This document shows positions 18,382-26,685 of a DNA stretch of 40,846 nt, in pieces. The position numbers were made by a program, and so were the translations under genes. The DNA is taken from positions 1-40,846 of the forward strand of contig JARLJG010000035.1 of the NCBI GenBank assembly GCA_031291325.1, given 5' to 3'. Position 1 is the first letter of the stretch. Each line of letters opens with the position of its first letter. This DNA comes from Burkholderiaceae bacterium (GTDB taxonomy: Bacteria > Pseudomonadota > Gammaproteobacteria > Burkholderiales > Burkholderiaceae_D). A model generated the notes under the pieces. It was not told the origin of the DNA. It ran no database searches and saw nothing but the letters and a program-made list of their open reading frames with translations.

Positions 18382-19497
18382 ATGCCCGCCACCATGACTG
18401 CATCGTCCCGATTCCACGATTTGCGCGTTGCCCGCATCAGCCCCGAAGCGGCCGGTTCGGTCGCCGTTGCCTTGAGCATACCCGACGAGTTGCTCGAGCG
18501 CTTCGATTTCCAACCCGGCCAGTACCTCACGCTGCGCAGCAAGATCGACGGCGCGGACGTGCGGCGCAGCTACTCGATCTGCTCCACACACAGTCACCTG
18601 CGGCGCAAGCGCGAACTGGTGGTGGGAATTCGGCCCATGGCGGGCGGAGTGTTTTCCAACTGGGCAGCGCACAGCCTGAAGATCGGCGACAGCCTGTCGG
18701 TGCTGCCGCCGGCGGGCCATTTTGTGTCCAAACGTCCGCGCGCCTTGCATCGCGTGGGCTTTGCGGCAGGCTCGGGCATCACTCCAATTTTGTCCATCAT
18801 GGCCAGCACGCTGGAAGACCAGCCCGAGTCCAGGTTCACCCTGGTGTATGGCAACCGCAGCATGGGTTCGGTGATGTTCAACGAGGCGCTGCAAGACCTC
18901 AAAGACCGCTTTCCCGACCGCCTCACGTTGATCCACGTCCTGTCGCGCCAAGCGCAGGAAGTCGATTTATTGGAAGGCCGTATCGACGCCGACAAGGTGC
19001 GCTCGATCATCGACACGCTGCTGCCGGTGGCCAGCATGGACGAGGTGTTTATCTGCGGACCCGAAGCGATGATCGAAGTCACCGAAAAGGCCTTGCTGGA
19101 TGCCGGCGTGCCCGCCAAGCAGGTGCACACGGAACGCTTCACGTCGCCCGCCCTCGAGACACTCACCCCGGAAGCGCGGCAGGCGGCCGTGGCCCACCTG
19201 AAACTTGCCGCCGGCGGCCAGGTTGCGTTGACGGTGGTGCTGGACGGCAAATCGCATGCGCTGCACATGAATCCCGATGAGCATGTGCTGGATGCAGCGA
19301 TGGCCGCCGGCCTGGATCTGCCGTTTTCCTGCAAAGGCGGCGTGTGCGCCACCTGCCGCTGCAAAGTCCTCACCGGAAGCGTGGCGATGGACAAGAATTT
19401 TGGTTTGGAAGCCTGGGAGACCGACAAGGGCTTTGTGCTGAGTTGCCAGTCGCGCCCCACCAGCGACGCCGTGACGGTGAGTTTCGACGAGCGTTAG
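18382..19497 (+). CDS. paaE: Phenylacetyl-CoA epoxidase reductase PaaE
   Basis: The 371-residue electron-transfer subunit passes electrons from NADPH to the di-iron centre of PaaA. Domains are in order: FAD domain with RRSYSICS (residues 61-68), NADPH domain with FAAGSGITPILSIM (about 127-140) and FICGPEAM (223-230), and a C-terminal plant-type 2Fe-2S domain with ligands Cys317, Cys322, Cys325 and Cys355. A second possible start (residue 5) lies 12 bases downstream and neither has a strong ribosome site. It ends the paa unit; about 200 bp follow before the next gene. Confidence 0.95.
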   Translation: MPATMTASSRFHDLRVARISPEAAGSVAVALSIPDELLERFDFQPGQYLTLRSKIDGADVRRSYSICSTHSHLRRKRELVVGIRPMAGGVFSNWAAHSLKIGDSLSVLPPAGHFVSKRPRALHRVGFAAGSGITPILSIMASTLEDQPESRFTLVYGNRSMGSVMFNEALQDLKDRFPDRLTLIHVLSRQAQEVDLLEGRIDADKVRSIIDTLLPVASMDEVFICGPEAMIEVTEKALLDAGVPAKQVHTERFTSPALETLTPEARQAAVAHLKLAAGGQVALTVVLDGKSHALHMNPDEHVLDAAMAAGLDLPFSCKGGVCATCRCKVLTGSVAMDKNFGLEAWETDKGFVLSCQSRPTSDAVTVSFDER

Positions 19498-19697
19498 ACG
19501 CCACCCCCTATTGGAAAGACCATCACTTCGACAATTCCGCAGCAAAAATTATCTTGCAAAGGCAGTGCTGCCGTGCACAGGATGGCGACCTGGCGTACAA
19601 CAAGGTCGTGTAAAGGATTACAATTCATCCCTGAAAAGCGCCACCCCGTGCACGGGTAAAACGACAAGAACCGCAGCCGAACCCCTGGAATGATTTT

Positions 19698-20759
19698 ATG
19701 TCCGAGCAAGATAGCAACACTTCACCCGCCGACAATCAAGAATCCTTTGGCGCCCTGGCACACGCTTTCCGCCGCAAATTCGATCGCTTCCTGAATATCG
19801 CCGGGCTGCGCGGCAAGGGATTGGTTCTGATCCTGGTTCTATTTGCCTTCGCCTGGATCATCAGCGGCTTTTACAACGTTCAGCCGGACGAACAAGGCGT
19901 GGTGCTGCGTTTTGGCAAGCGGGTCGACACCACCGAAGCGGGCTTGCATTACCATATTCCGTACCCGGTCGATACGGTTCTTCTGCCCAAGATCACCAAA
20001 ATCCACCAGCTGCAACTCGGGCATGGCGCGCCGGTCAGCAGCAATGACCCCACTGTCAGCAACACCGCGTCGCGCGATACGCAAATGCTGACCGGCGACG
20101 AAAACATCGTCGAAGCCGATTGCGCCGTGTTCTGGCGCATCAAGGATGCCGGGCAATTCCTGTTCAACGTCGACAACCCGGAATTCGCGATCAAGATCGC
20201 CGCCGAAAGCGCGTTGCGCGAAGTGATCGGCCGCACGCCGATCCAGGCGGCGCTGTCCGACAAACGGCAGCAGATCGCCGAAGAGTCCAAGACCTTGCTG
20301 CAAAACCTGCTCGATTCGGAAAAGGCCGGTGTGCTGATTACGCAAATCCAGTTGCAGCGAGTCGATCCGCCGGCTGCCGTGATCGACGCCTTCAACGACG
20401 TGCAACGCGCGCGCGCCGATCAAGAACGCGCGCGCAACGAAGCCGAAGCCTATGCCAACGACATCATCCCCCGCGCCAGGGGCGAGGCATCGCACATCAA
20501 CGAAGACGCGGAAGCCTACCGCACGCAAGCGGTCAACTTGGCCGAGGGCGAAGCGAAGAGCTTTTTGGCGGTCTATCAAAGTTACGCGCAGGCGAAAGAC
20601 GTAACCGGCTGGCGCTTGTACATGGAAAGCACCGACGAAGTGTTGAAGAAGGCGAGCAAGGTCATCATCGATACCTCCGGCAAGGGCGCCTCCGGCGTCG
20701 TGCCGTATATGCCGATCTCGGAAAAAGACAAGCATCCGGCCAAGGAGCAAGGCAAATGA
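19698..20759 (+). CDS. hflK: HflK-like SPFH membrane protein
   Basis: The 353 residues comprise a polar N-terminus, one membrane helix (GLVLILVLFAFAWIISGFY, about residues 41-60) and an SPFH/prohibitin domain (VQPDEQGVVLRFGKR, then a TGDENIVEADCAVFWRIKD segment). A long charged helix rich in Ala, Glu and Arg (RARADQERARNEAEAYANDI) follows. HflK and HflC form a periplasm-facing cage that modulates the membrane protease FtsH. The gene overlaps hflC by four bases. A palindrome CCCGTGCACGGG lies in the leader at 19645-19656. As it sits between paa and nif genes rather than beside hfq and hflX, it is probably a second copy with its own role. Confidence 0.85.
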   Translation: MSEQDSNTSPADNQESFGALAHAFRRKFDRFLNIAGLRGKGLVLILVLFAFAWIISGFYNVQPDEQGVVLRFGKRVDTTEAGLHYHIPYPVDTVLLPKITKIHQLQLGHGAPVSSNDPTVSNTASRDTQMLTGDENIVEADCAVFWRIKDAGQFLFNVDNPEFAIKIAAESALREVIGRTPIQAALSDKRQQIAEESKTLLQNLLDSEKAGVLITQIQLQRVDPPAAVIDAFNDVQRARADQERARNEAEAYANDIIPRARGEASHINEDAEAYRTQAVNLAEGEAKSFLAVYQSYAQAKDVTGWRLYMESTDEVLKKASKVIIDTSGKGASGVVPYMPISEKDKHPAKEQGK

Positions 20760-21637
20760 AATCGAATATTCGCATTGCGATTGCGTTGCTGGCGCTGCTG
20801 GTGTTATGGAATCTGGTTTCGTCGCTGTACACGGTCGGCGAAACGCAACAGGCATTGGTGGTCAGGCTGGGCGCGCCGATCAAGCTGGTCACCCAGCCGG
20901 GCTTGAACCTGAAGATGCCGCTGGTCGATACCGTGATTTACTACGACACCCGTCTCTTGACCTTGGCGCCGCCGGTGGAGCAAGTCATTCTCGGCGACCA
21001 GAAGCGCCTCGAAGTCGAGACCTACACCCGCTATCGGATTGCCGATCCGCTGTTGTTTTACCAGTCGTTGCGCACCGTCGATCAAGCCAATGCGCAGTTG
21101 ACGCAACTGGTCAGTTCTTCATTACGGCGCGAGCTGGGACAAGTGATGTTGAAATCGCTGCTGTCGGCAGAACGCCCGCATATCGTCGAGCATATCCAGA
21201 CGGAAGTGGCGGAAAAGGCCAAGTCGCTCGGTATTCTCATCGTCGAAGTGCGCTTTCATCGGGCCGATTTGCCGTTTGAAACCAGCCAGGCGATTTACGA
21301 CCGCATGAAATCGGAACGGCAGCGCGAAGCGAAAGAGTTGCGCGCCCAAGGGTTCGAGTGGGCGCAGCAAATTCAGGCAAAGGCCGAGCGCGAACGCGCC
21401 GTGCTGATTTCCGACGCGCAGCGGCAGAGCAAGATCGTGCGTGGCGAAGCCGATGCGCAGGCCAATCAGATTTTTGCGCAGGCATTCGGCAAAGACCCGC
21501 AATTCTACAAGTTGTACCGCACGCTGCAAACCTATCGGCAGACCTTGTCGGAGGCAGCGCCGACGCTGATCCTGTCGCCCGACACCGCCTTCCTGAAGGA
21601 TTTTAAAAACGGGCCGACTGCCAATGGCAAACCGTAA
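20756..21637 (+). CDS. hflC: HflC-like SPFH membrane protein
   Basis: The partner of HflK has 293 residues with an N-terminal membrane anchor (IRIAIALLALLVLWNLVSSLY), the SPFH domain (VGETQQALVVRLGAPIK, then LGDQKRLEVETYTRYRIADPLLFYQSL) and a C-terminal coiled-coil region (DRMKSERQREAKELRAQG, AERERAVLISDAQRQSKIVRGEADAQA). Proteins of this type sit in the inner membrane and restrain or guide FtsH. The ATG overlaps the hflK stop, so the pair is coupled. The NRAMP-like gene starts 39 bp downstream and may share the transcript. Confidence 0.87.
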   Translation: MKSNIRIAIALLALLVLWNLVSSLYTVGETQQALVVRLGAPIKLVTQPGLNLKMPLVDTVIYYDTRLLTLAPPVEQVILGDQKRLEVETYTRYRIADPLLFYQSLRTVDQANAQLTQLVSSSLRRELGQVMLKSLLSAERPHIVEHIQTEVAEKAKSLGILIVEVRFHRADLPFETSQAIYDRMKSERQREAKELRAQGFEWAQQIQAKAERERAVLISDAQRQSKIVRGEADAQANQIFAQAFGKDPQFYKLYRTLQTYRQTLSEAAPTLILSPDTAFLKDFKNGPTANGKP

Positions 21638-21676
21638 CAGCGTTTGCCGACCCGACTCGCCGCCAGGAATCCCGGC

Positions 21677-22915
21677 ATGACCGCGCTGCGCCTGAGCACA
21701 TCCAGGCTGGCGCAACTGGCGATGGCGGTCGGCCCCGGCCTGGTGGTCATGCTGGCCGACACCGAAGCCGGCAGCGTGATCGCCGCCGCGCAAAGCGGCG
21801 CGCAATGGGGTTATCGCCTGCTGTTGCTGCAGTTTTTGATTATCCCATTGCTGTACATCGTGCAAGAGTTGTCGATCAGGCTGGGCCTGGGAACCGGCAA
21901 AGGCTATGGCGAACTGGTGCGCATGCGCTTCGGCCCTGCCTTGGCGTCGTTGTCGACCGTCACCCTAGTGGTCAGTTGTTTCGGCGCGCTGGTGACCGAA
22001 ATGAGCGGCCTGGCCGGAGCCGGCCAATTGTTTGGCATCCCGGCATGGCAAACCATTGTTTTCCTGATCGTGGCGATCTTTGGCATGGTGTGGACCGGGT
22101 CCTACCGTTCGGTCGAGCGCATCGCCATTTTTCTGGGCCTGTTCGAGCTGGCATTTCTGGTCGTTGCGTGGAAATCCCATCCCGATACGACCGAGGTAAT
22201 CGCGCAGTTGACTCAAATGCCGCTCAAGGACAAGAATTATCTGTACCTGGTCGCCGCCTGTTTAGGCACCAGCATCATGCCGTGGACGGTGTTTTATCAA
22301 CAGTCCGCTTTGATCGACAAGGGTCTCGGCCTGCAACACTTGAATGCTGCGCGCATTGAAACGCTGATTGGCGCAATTCTGTGCCAATGCGTGACCGCCG
22401 CCGTGCTGGTCGGGGCGGCAGCCTGCATCAAACTCGCCGACCCCGCATCGGGACTGGGCAGCGTGCCGCAGATTGCCGACGCGTTCACCACCGCGCTGGG
22501 CCACACGTTTGGGCGCATCGTGTTTGTCATCGGCATGGCCGGCGGCGCGCTGGTTGCCACCATCGTCGTCTGCCTGACGGTTGCCTGGGGCGTCGGCGAG
22601 GCAACCGGCCGCCGTCATTCGCTGGAACAGCATCCGACCGAAGCGCCGTGGTTCTACGCGGCGTTCGGCATCATGCTGGTGGCAGCCGGCTTGCTGGTGT
22701 GTTCTGGTATTAACCTGATCCGGCTTTCGATTGCCACCGGCGTTGCCAACGCGCTGTTGCTGCCTATCGTGCTGGGCTTTTTGTACAAGTTGGCACGCAG
22801 CGAATTGAGCGGGTCGCTGCGGCCTTCCGGCGTCTACGCCAAAGCGGTGGCGCTGATTTTCGTGCTTGCTGCCGGAACCGGCTTGTATTGCGGAATTGCG
22901 GGAGCATGGAATTGA
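21677..22915 (+). CDS. Divergent NRAMP-family metal transporter
   Basis: The 412-residue integral membrane protein has about eleven hydrophobic segments and an NRAMP-like core. NRAMP proteins import divalent metals such as Mn(II) or Fe(II). The two metal-binding stretches are altered: the usual DPGN of helix 1 reads DTEA (residues 28-31, in ADTEAGSVIAAAQSGAQWGY), and the usual MPH of helix 6 reads MPW (201-203, in LGTSIMPWTVFYQQS). The overall spacing of these motifs is kept. The start with AGGA upstream was chosen over an in-frame TTG at 21644. The altered ligands make the substrate uncertain; Mg, Fe, Mn or a proton-only role are all possible. Confidence 0.75.
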   Translation: MTALRLSTSRLAQLAMAVGPGLVVMLADTEAGSVIAAAQSGAQWGYRLLLLQFLIIPLLYIVQELSIRLGLGTGKGYGELVRMRFGPALASLSTVTLVVSCFGALVTEMSGLAGAGQLFGIPAWQTIVFLIVAIFGMVWTGSYRSVERIAIFLGLFELAFLVVAWKSHPDTTEVIAQLTQMPLKDKNYLYLVAACLGTSIMPWTVFYQQSALIDKGLGLQHLNAARIETLIGAILCQCVTAAVLVGAAACIKLADPASGLGSVPQIADAFTTALGHTFGRIVFVIGMAGGALVATIVVCLTVAWGVGEATGRRHSLEQHPTEAPWFYAAFGIMLVAAGLLVCSGINLIRLSIATGVANALLLPIVLGFLYKLARSELSGSLRPSGVYAKAVALIFVLAAGTGLYCGIAGAWN

Positions 22916-22952
22916 TGCTGCAATTATTTCAGAATACTGTAGAGGTTGGAAC

Positions 22953-24326
22953 ATGATCGGACTCGATACCGGCCTGCATTCGCTCGGCATAGCGCTTCAG
23001 GTGTTTCTGCTCGACCTTTTGTTGAGCGGCGACAATGCGATCGTCATTGCAATGGCTTCCCGCAGGCTTCCCGCGCAAAAAATACGCCAGGCGATTGCAG
23101 TGGGGACGATCGCGGCCATCGCGTTGCGCGTTGTCTTCACCAGCATGGTCACGCTGTTGCTCAATGTTCCGTGCCTGAAGTTGCTCGGCATGTTCGCGCT
23201 GATCGTGATCGCCATCAAATTGCTTATCGACGAGGAAAGCGATACGCACGACGAACATGCGCTTCCACTCGCCGGAAAAGCGCAGCCCTCCGATTCGCTA
23301 TGGTCGACGATCGGCGTGATTGTGGTCGCGGATGTGGCCATGAGCCTCGACAACGTCGTGGCGTTGGCCGCGATTGCGCAAAACAACCTGGTTTTCCTGA
23401 TCCTCGGCCTGGCGTTGAGCGTGCCGCTGCTGATGTATGGCAGCTTGCTGGTGACGAATCTCTTGAATCGTTACCCGATTCTCATCCCTGCCGGCGGGGC
23501 GCTGCTCGGATGGGTGGCCGGCGATATCGGGATGTCCGATCCGCTGATTGCCGATTGGGTGACGACGCAAGCGCCGGGACTGACAGTGGGCATGCCGATT
23601 GTCTGCGCGCTATTCGTTTTATTTGAAAGCAAAATCATCCGCCAAAATAGGCCGCGCTTTCCGGCCCCTGTGCCGCGTGCGTTGCCGCGCCTGCGCGCAT
23701 TGCCAAGCGTGCAACGCGTGGAGAATCGCGCCGAATTGCCGGCGACGACGGCGGTCGCCGCGCCGATAGCGCAAGTCACGGAAGCGCCGGTTGCGCCGGT
23801 TGCGCGGGTTGCGCTGCTTGCCAGCGCCGATAACGCGACCACGGAGGTGCAAGCCCCCACGGCGCCAAGCGACGATGCTTCGGCAAACACCGAGACACAA
23901 GACGACAGCCAGCAAAGTGTCTTCACCCGCAAGCGCCTGCTATATGCGTTCCTTTCGATTCTTGCGCTGCCCGTGCTGGCGACGATCGGTTCGGTCGCCT
24001 ATAACATGATCATCAATAAAGGGATCATGCCGACGCCCAGTCAGTTGGCAAAATACGAATGCCCCGGCTTCAATGGGTCGATCTTGTTCTACTACAGGCA
24101 CGGCAAGGACGATGTGCAGATCCGCTCCAATTCGGGCAAGCTCGACGGCATTATTCATTATGGAAAAATCGACTGGTACAAATATTCCGGCGACGCCACC
24201 TTGCTCGGATTTACTCCGCCTGACGAAATTATCAACGACGATGCCAAATCGATACGCATCAGCGGCGGCAGCTTCAAGGAAATCGACTGCCTCCTTACCG
24301 GCCCGAACCCCGCAAATCCGAAATAG
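22953..24326 (+). CDS. TerC-family membrane protein with an added C-terminal domain
   Basis: The 457-residue protein begins with a TerC/YjbE-type domain (residues 1-230) with about seven membrane helices and the acidic family motifs LLSGDNAIVIAMA (GDN at 26-28) and ADVAMSLDNVVAL (131-134). TerC proteins are linked to metal efflux, often manganese, or to metal loading of exported proteins. A linker of about 95 residues rich in Pro, Ala and Val follows. Then comes one more membrane helix (about 329-352) and a C-terminal domain of about 105 residues (KYECPGFNGSILFYYRHGKD) with Cys370 and Cys446. The added domain is not one I recognise. The gene starts 37 bp after the transporter gene. The nifA promoter begins about 50 bp after its stop. 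Confidence 0.8.
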   Translation: MIGLDTGLHSLGIALQVFLLDLLLSGDNAIVIAMASRRLPAQKIRQAIAVGTIAAIALRVVFTSMVTLLLNVPCLKLLGMFALIVIAIKLLIDEESDTHDEHALPLAGKAQPSDSLWSTIGVIVVADVAMSLDNVVALAAIAQNNLVFLILGLALSVPLLMYGSLLVTNLLNRYPILIPAGGALLGWVAGDIGMSDPLIADWVTTQAPGLTVGMPIVCALFVLFESKIIRQNRPRFPAPVPRALPRLRALPSVQRVENRAELPATTAVAAPIAQVTEAPVAPVARVALLASADNATTEVQAPTAPSDDASANTETQDDSQQSVFTRKRLLYAFLSILALPVLATIGSVAYNMIINKGIMPTPSQLAKYECPGFNGSILFYYRHGKDDVQIRSNSGKLDGIIHYGKIDWYKYSGDATLLGFTPPDEIINDDAKSIRISGGSFKEIDCLLTGPNPANPK

Positions 24327-24376
24327 AGAACGGGAAGTAGGTCGATCGGGCCCTGTCGCCGCCAACCCATCGCCAA

Positions 24377-24392
24377 TGGCATGAATATTGCT
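24377..24392 (+). promoter_or_regulatory. Sigma-54 promoter of nifA
   Basis: TGGCATGAATATTGCT matches the -24/-12 consensus TGGCAYG-N4-TTGCW with no mismatch and the correct GG-N10-GC spacing. Transcription would start near 24404, giving a leader of about 115 nt before the nifA ATG. No TGT-N10-ACA NifA site was found in the 200 bases upstream, so activation by NtrC or another enhancer-binding protein is more likely than NifA autoactivation, unless the site is further away. Confidence 0.85.
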
Positions 24393-24399
24393 CACTAAA

Positions 24400-24495
24400 C
24401 GCAGTAGGGTGGAGCGCCTCTCATGTCGAATTCTCTAAGACCAACAAATCAGACAAAGGACGCAGTGGAGCGCCGCATTGCGGCCTGATGTCGAA
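24400..24495 (+). repeat. Imperfect direct repeat in the nifA leader
   Basis: Two copies of a segment with the shared blocks CGCAGT, GTGGAGCGCC and ATGTCGAA occur at 24400-24430 and 24461-24495, just after the sigma-54 promoter. The second copy carries a small insertion that forms a hairpin, GCCGC-ATT-GCGGC (24472-24484), 36 bases before the nifA start. Both would be in the mRNA leader. Confidence 0.7.
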
Positions 24496-24519
24496 CAGCA
24501 GTCAAGTTTGGAGAGTCCG

Positions 24520-26148
24520 ATGGTCAATATTGCGGACCGGCGTGGTAATTTACAGCTCGTAACGATATACGAGATCAGCAAGATATTAGGCTCGTCGCTA
24601 GACTTGTCCAAAACCTTGCGCGAAGTGTTGAACATCCTGGTGATCCATCTGGGCATTCGGCGCGGACTGCTCAGTTTGATGCACGAATCCGGTGAATTGC
24701 ACCTGGTTAGTGCGGTCGGATTGTCGAAGGAGGAATTCAGGCGTGGCCGCTATCGGGTCGGGGAAGGGATTACCGGCAAGGTATTCCAGACCGGCATGCC
24801 GAGCGTGGTGTCCGACATTTCCGAAGAACCGACCTTCCTGGCGCGCACCTCCGATGCGCTGGAACCGGCGGGCGACGGCAAAATCGCTTTCATCGGCGTG
24901 CCGATCAAGGCTGCGCGCGAGACCCTGGGCGTGCTATGCATAGATCGCGTGGTCGACCCTAGCCAGAGCACCTTCGACGACGACGTGCGCTTTCTTTCCA
25001 TGGTCGCCAACCTGATCGGCCAGACCGTGCGCCTCTACCGCAGCGTAACCGCCGAGCGCAGCCAGTTGCTGGAAGAACAGAAGCACTTGAAGAAGGAACT
25101 CAAGGGCAAATACAGCCTGGATAATGTGATCGGTATTTCCAAGGCGATGCAGGAAGTGTTTGCCGAAGTCCATCAATCGGCGCCGTCGCGCTCGACCATG
25201 CTGTTGCGCGGCGAAAGCGGCACCGGCAAGGAAGTCATCGCGCGCGCGATCCACTACCTGAGTCCGCGCAAGGATGGGCCGTTCATCAAGCTCAATTGCG
25301 CGGCGCTGTCGGAGACGCTGCTGGAGTCGGAATTGTTCGGCCATGAAAAAGGCGCGTTCACCGGCGCGCAGTCCGAGCGCAAAGGACGCTTCGAGCTGGC
25401 GCATGGCGGCACGCTGTTTCTCGACGAGATCGGCGAGATTTCGCCGGCCTTCCAAACCAAGTTGTTGCGCGTGCTGCAGGAGCGCGAATTCGAGCGGGTC
25501 GGCGGGTCGCGTTCGATCAAGGTCGACGTGCGCCTGATTACCGCGACCAACCGCGATCTGGAAAAAGCCGTTGTCAAAGGCGACTTCCGCGCCGACCTGT
25601 ATTACCGCATCAACGTCGTCAGCATCTTCATTCCGCCGCTGCGCGAACGGCGCGAAGACATCCCCTATTTGGTCGAGCATTTCCTGGAGAAATTCCGGCT
25701 TGAAAACAATCGTGAGTTGTCGATCTCGCCGCGCGCGTTGAATATCATGATCAACTGCTTCTGGCCGGGCAACGTGCGCGAGCTGGAAAATTGCGTCGAG
25801 CGCACTGCGACCATGATGCGCGGCGAAGTGATCGACGAAGTGCACTTCTCCTGCCAGCAAAACAAGTGTTTGACGCAATTCTTGCACGAGCCGATACAGA
25901 GTATGCCGATCAACGTGTCCGGCCCGATCGAGGTCGCGGTTGCGCGCGGAAGATCGACCATTCCGATCAAGGAAATTCCATCTGCGGATAGCGCCCCCCA
26001 AGCGCCCAGCTCGGAACGCGAGCGCTTGATCTGGGCGCTGGAGCAATCCGGCTGGGTGCAGGCGAAGGCGGCGCGGGTGCTGAATATCTCGCCGCGCCAG
26101 ATGGGCTACGCGCTGCAAAAATACAATATCGAAGTAAAGAAATTCTGA
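24520..26148 (+). CDS. nifA: Nif-specific sigma-54 activator NifA
   Basis: The 542-residue activator of nif genes has an N-terminal GAF domain (about 20-175) that receives the nitrogen signal through PII proteins. A central AAA+ domain (about 200-440) follows, with Walker A GESGTGKE (231-238), the sigma-54 contact loop GAFTGA (278-283) and Walker [11 protein letters not shown] (297-306). The C-terminal helix-turn-helix is at about 513-535. Cys413, Cys425, Cys445 and Cys450 form the C-X11-C-X19-C-X4-C pattern of oxygen-sensitive NifA. ATG at 24520 was chosen over an upstream TTG because of GGAGAG and because the length then equals that remembered for H. seropedicae NifA. It has its own sigma-54 promoter. 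Confidence 0.97.
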   Translation: MVNIADRRGNLQLVTIYEISKILGSSLDLSKTLREVLNILVIHLGIRRGLLSLMHESGELHLVSAVGLSKEEFRRGRYRVGEGITGKVFQTGMPSVVSDISEEPTFLARTSDALEPAGDGKIAFIGVPIKAARETLGVLCIDRVVDPSQSTFDDDVRFLSMVANLIGQTVRLYRSVTAERSQLLEEQKHLKKELKGKYSLDNVIGISKAMQEVFAEVHQSAPSRSTMLLRGESGTGKEVIARAIHYLSPRKDGPFIKLNCAALSETLLESELFGHEKGAFTGAQSERKGRFELAHGGTLFLDEIGEISPAFQTKLLRVLQEREFERVGGSRSIKVDVRLITATNRDLEKAVVKGDFRADLYYRINVVSIFIPPLRERREDIPYLVEHFLEKFRLENNRELSISPRALNIMINCFWPGNVRELENCVERTATMMRGEVIDEVHFSCQQNKCLTQFLHEPIQSMPINVSGPIEVAVARGRSTIPIKEIPSADSAPQAPSSERERLIWALEQSGWVQAKAARVLNISPRQMGYALQKYNIEVKKF

Positions 26149-26160
26149 TTCTGCCGCATC

Positions 26161-26185
26161 GCGCGCGGTGCTGGACGCCGCGCGC
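26161..26185 (+). terminator. GC-rich hairpin after nifA
   Basis: GCGCGCGG (26161-26168) pairs perfectly with CCGCGCGC (26178-26185) 12 bases after the nifA stop. No T-run follows, so it may be a weak or factor-dependent terminator or a 3' mRNA stabiliser. Confidence 0.45.
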
Positions 26186-26251
26186 ATCTCCACTTAAATA
26201 ACGGCGTCCCCTCTCCAAGGCAATCGCATGAAGGTTGATTGCTGCACGACT

Positions 26252-26384
26252 CCCCTCGCCCGCAGGCGGGAGAGGGGGTGGGGCGGGCCGCGTAGGCTGA
26301 GGGCGCTCGCAAGACCTATTGACTTGGCAAGCGCCCTCACCCTACGCGGGCCGCCCTAACCCTCTCCCGCCTGCGGGAGAGGGG
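26252..26384. repeat. 133-bp imperfect inverted repeat (REP/foldback-like)
   Basis: Two arms of about 58 bases (26252-26310 and 26327-26384) pair around a 16-base loop. Outer blocks are CCCTC/GCCCGCAGGCGGGAGAGGG on the left against CCCTCTCCCGCCTGCGGGAG on the right. Inner blocks are CGGGCCGCGTAGG with CCTACGCGGGCCG, and GAGGGCGCT with AGCGCCCTC. Each outer arm is itself a small palindrome, as in REP-like elements of many GC-rich proteobacteria. It has no coding capacity and lies between nifA and the nifB promoter. Confidence 0.85.
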
Positions 26385-26506
26385 ATACCTTTCTTCGAAT
26401 TTTGGGCGGAGGAGTAAATTGAAACGAGAGGGAGGCGCAACCTTCATGCGATAGCCCTTCCTCCCTCCCCCCGCCACGTCCATACCGCCCAATGCGTCGC
26501 TTTATT

Positions 26507-26635
26507 TGTCGCGTTTCTGACAAGCGATCCGACAATGGACTCGTCTTTGTCGACATTGTCACACCGAAATTTTTTCCTTTAAACTCGCTATGTTATTGAT
26601 TTTATTGACTATTTAGTCTTGGCATGATTTTGGCT
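26507..26635 (+). promoter_or_regulatory. nifB control region: two NifA sites and a sigma-54 promoter
   Basis: Two NifA upstream activator sequences of the form TGT-N10-ACA occur at 26507-26522 and 26548-26563. A -24/-12 promoter, TGGCATGATTTTGGCT, lies at 26620-26635 with GG-N10-GC spacing and one mismatch in the -12 block. The sites are about 114 and 73 bp upstream of the -24 element, measured to the start of each site, a usual range for NifA looping. The AT-rich stretch at 26565-26615 would suit an IHF-type bend. Transcription should start near 26647, 39 bases before nifB. Confidence 0.9.
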
Positions 26636-26685
26636 ATTACCCCTTTCGAGAACGCGTCGGCGTCATTTTCCGAAAGGGGAAGTTC

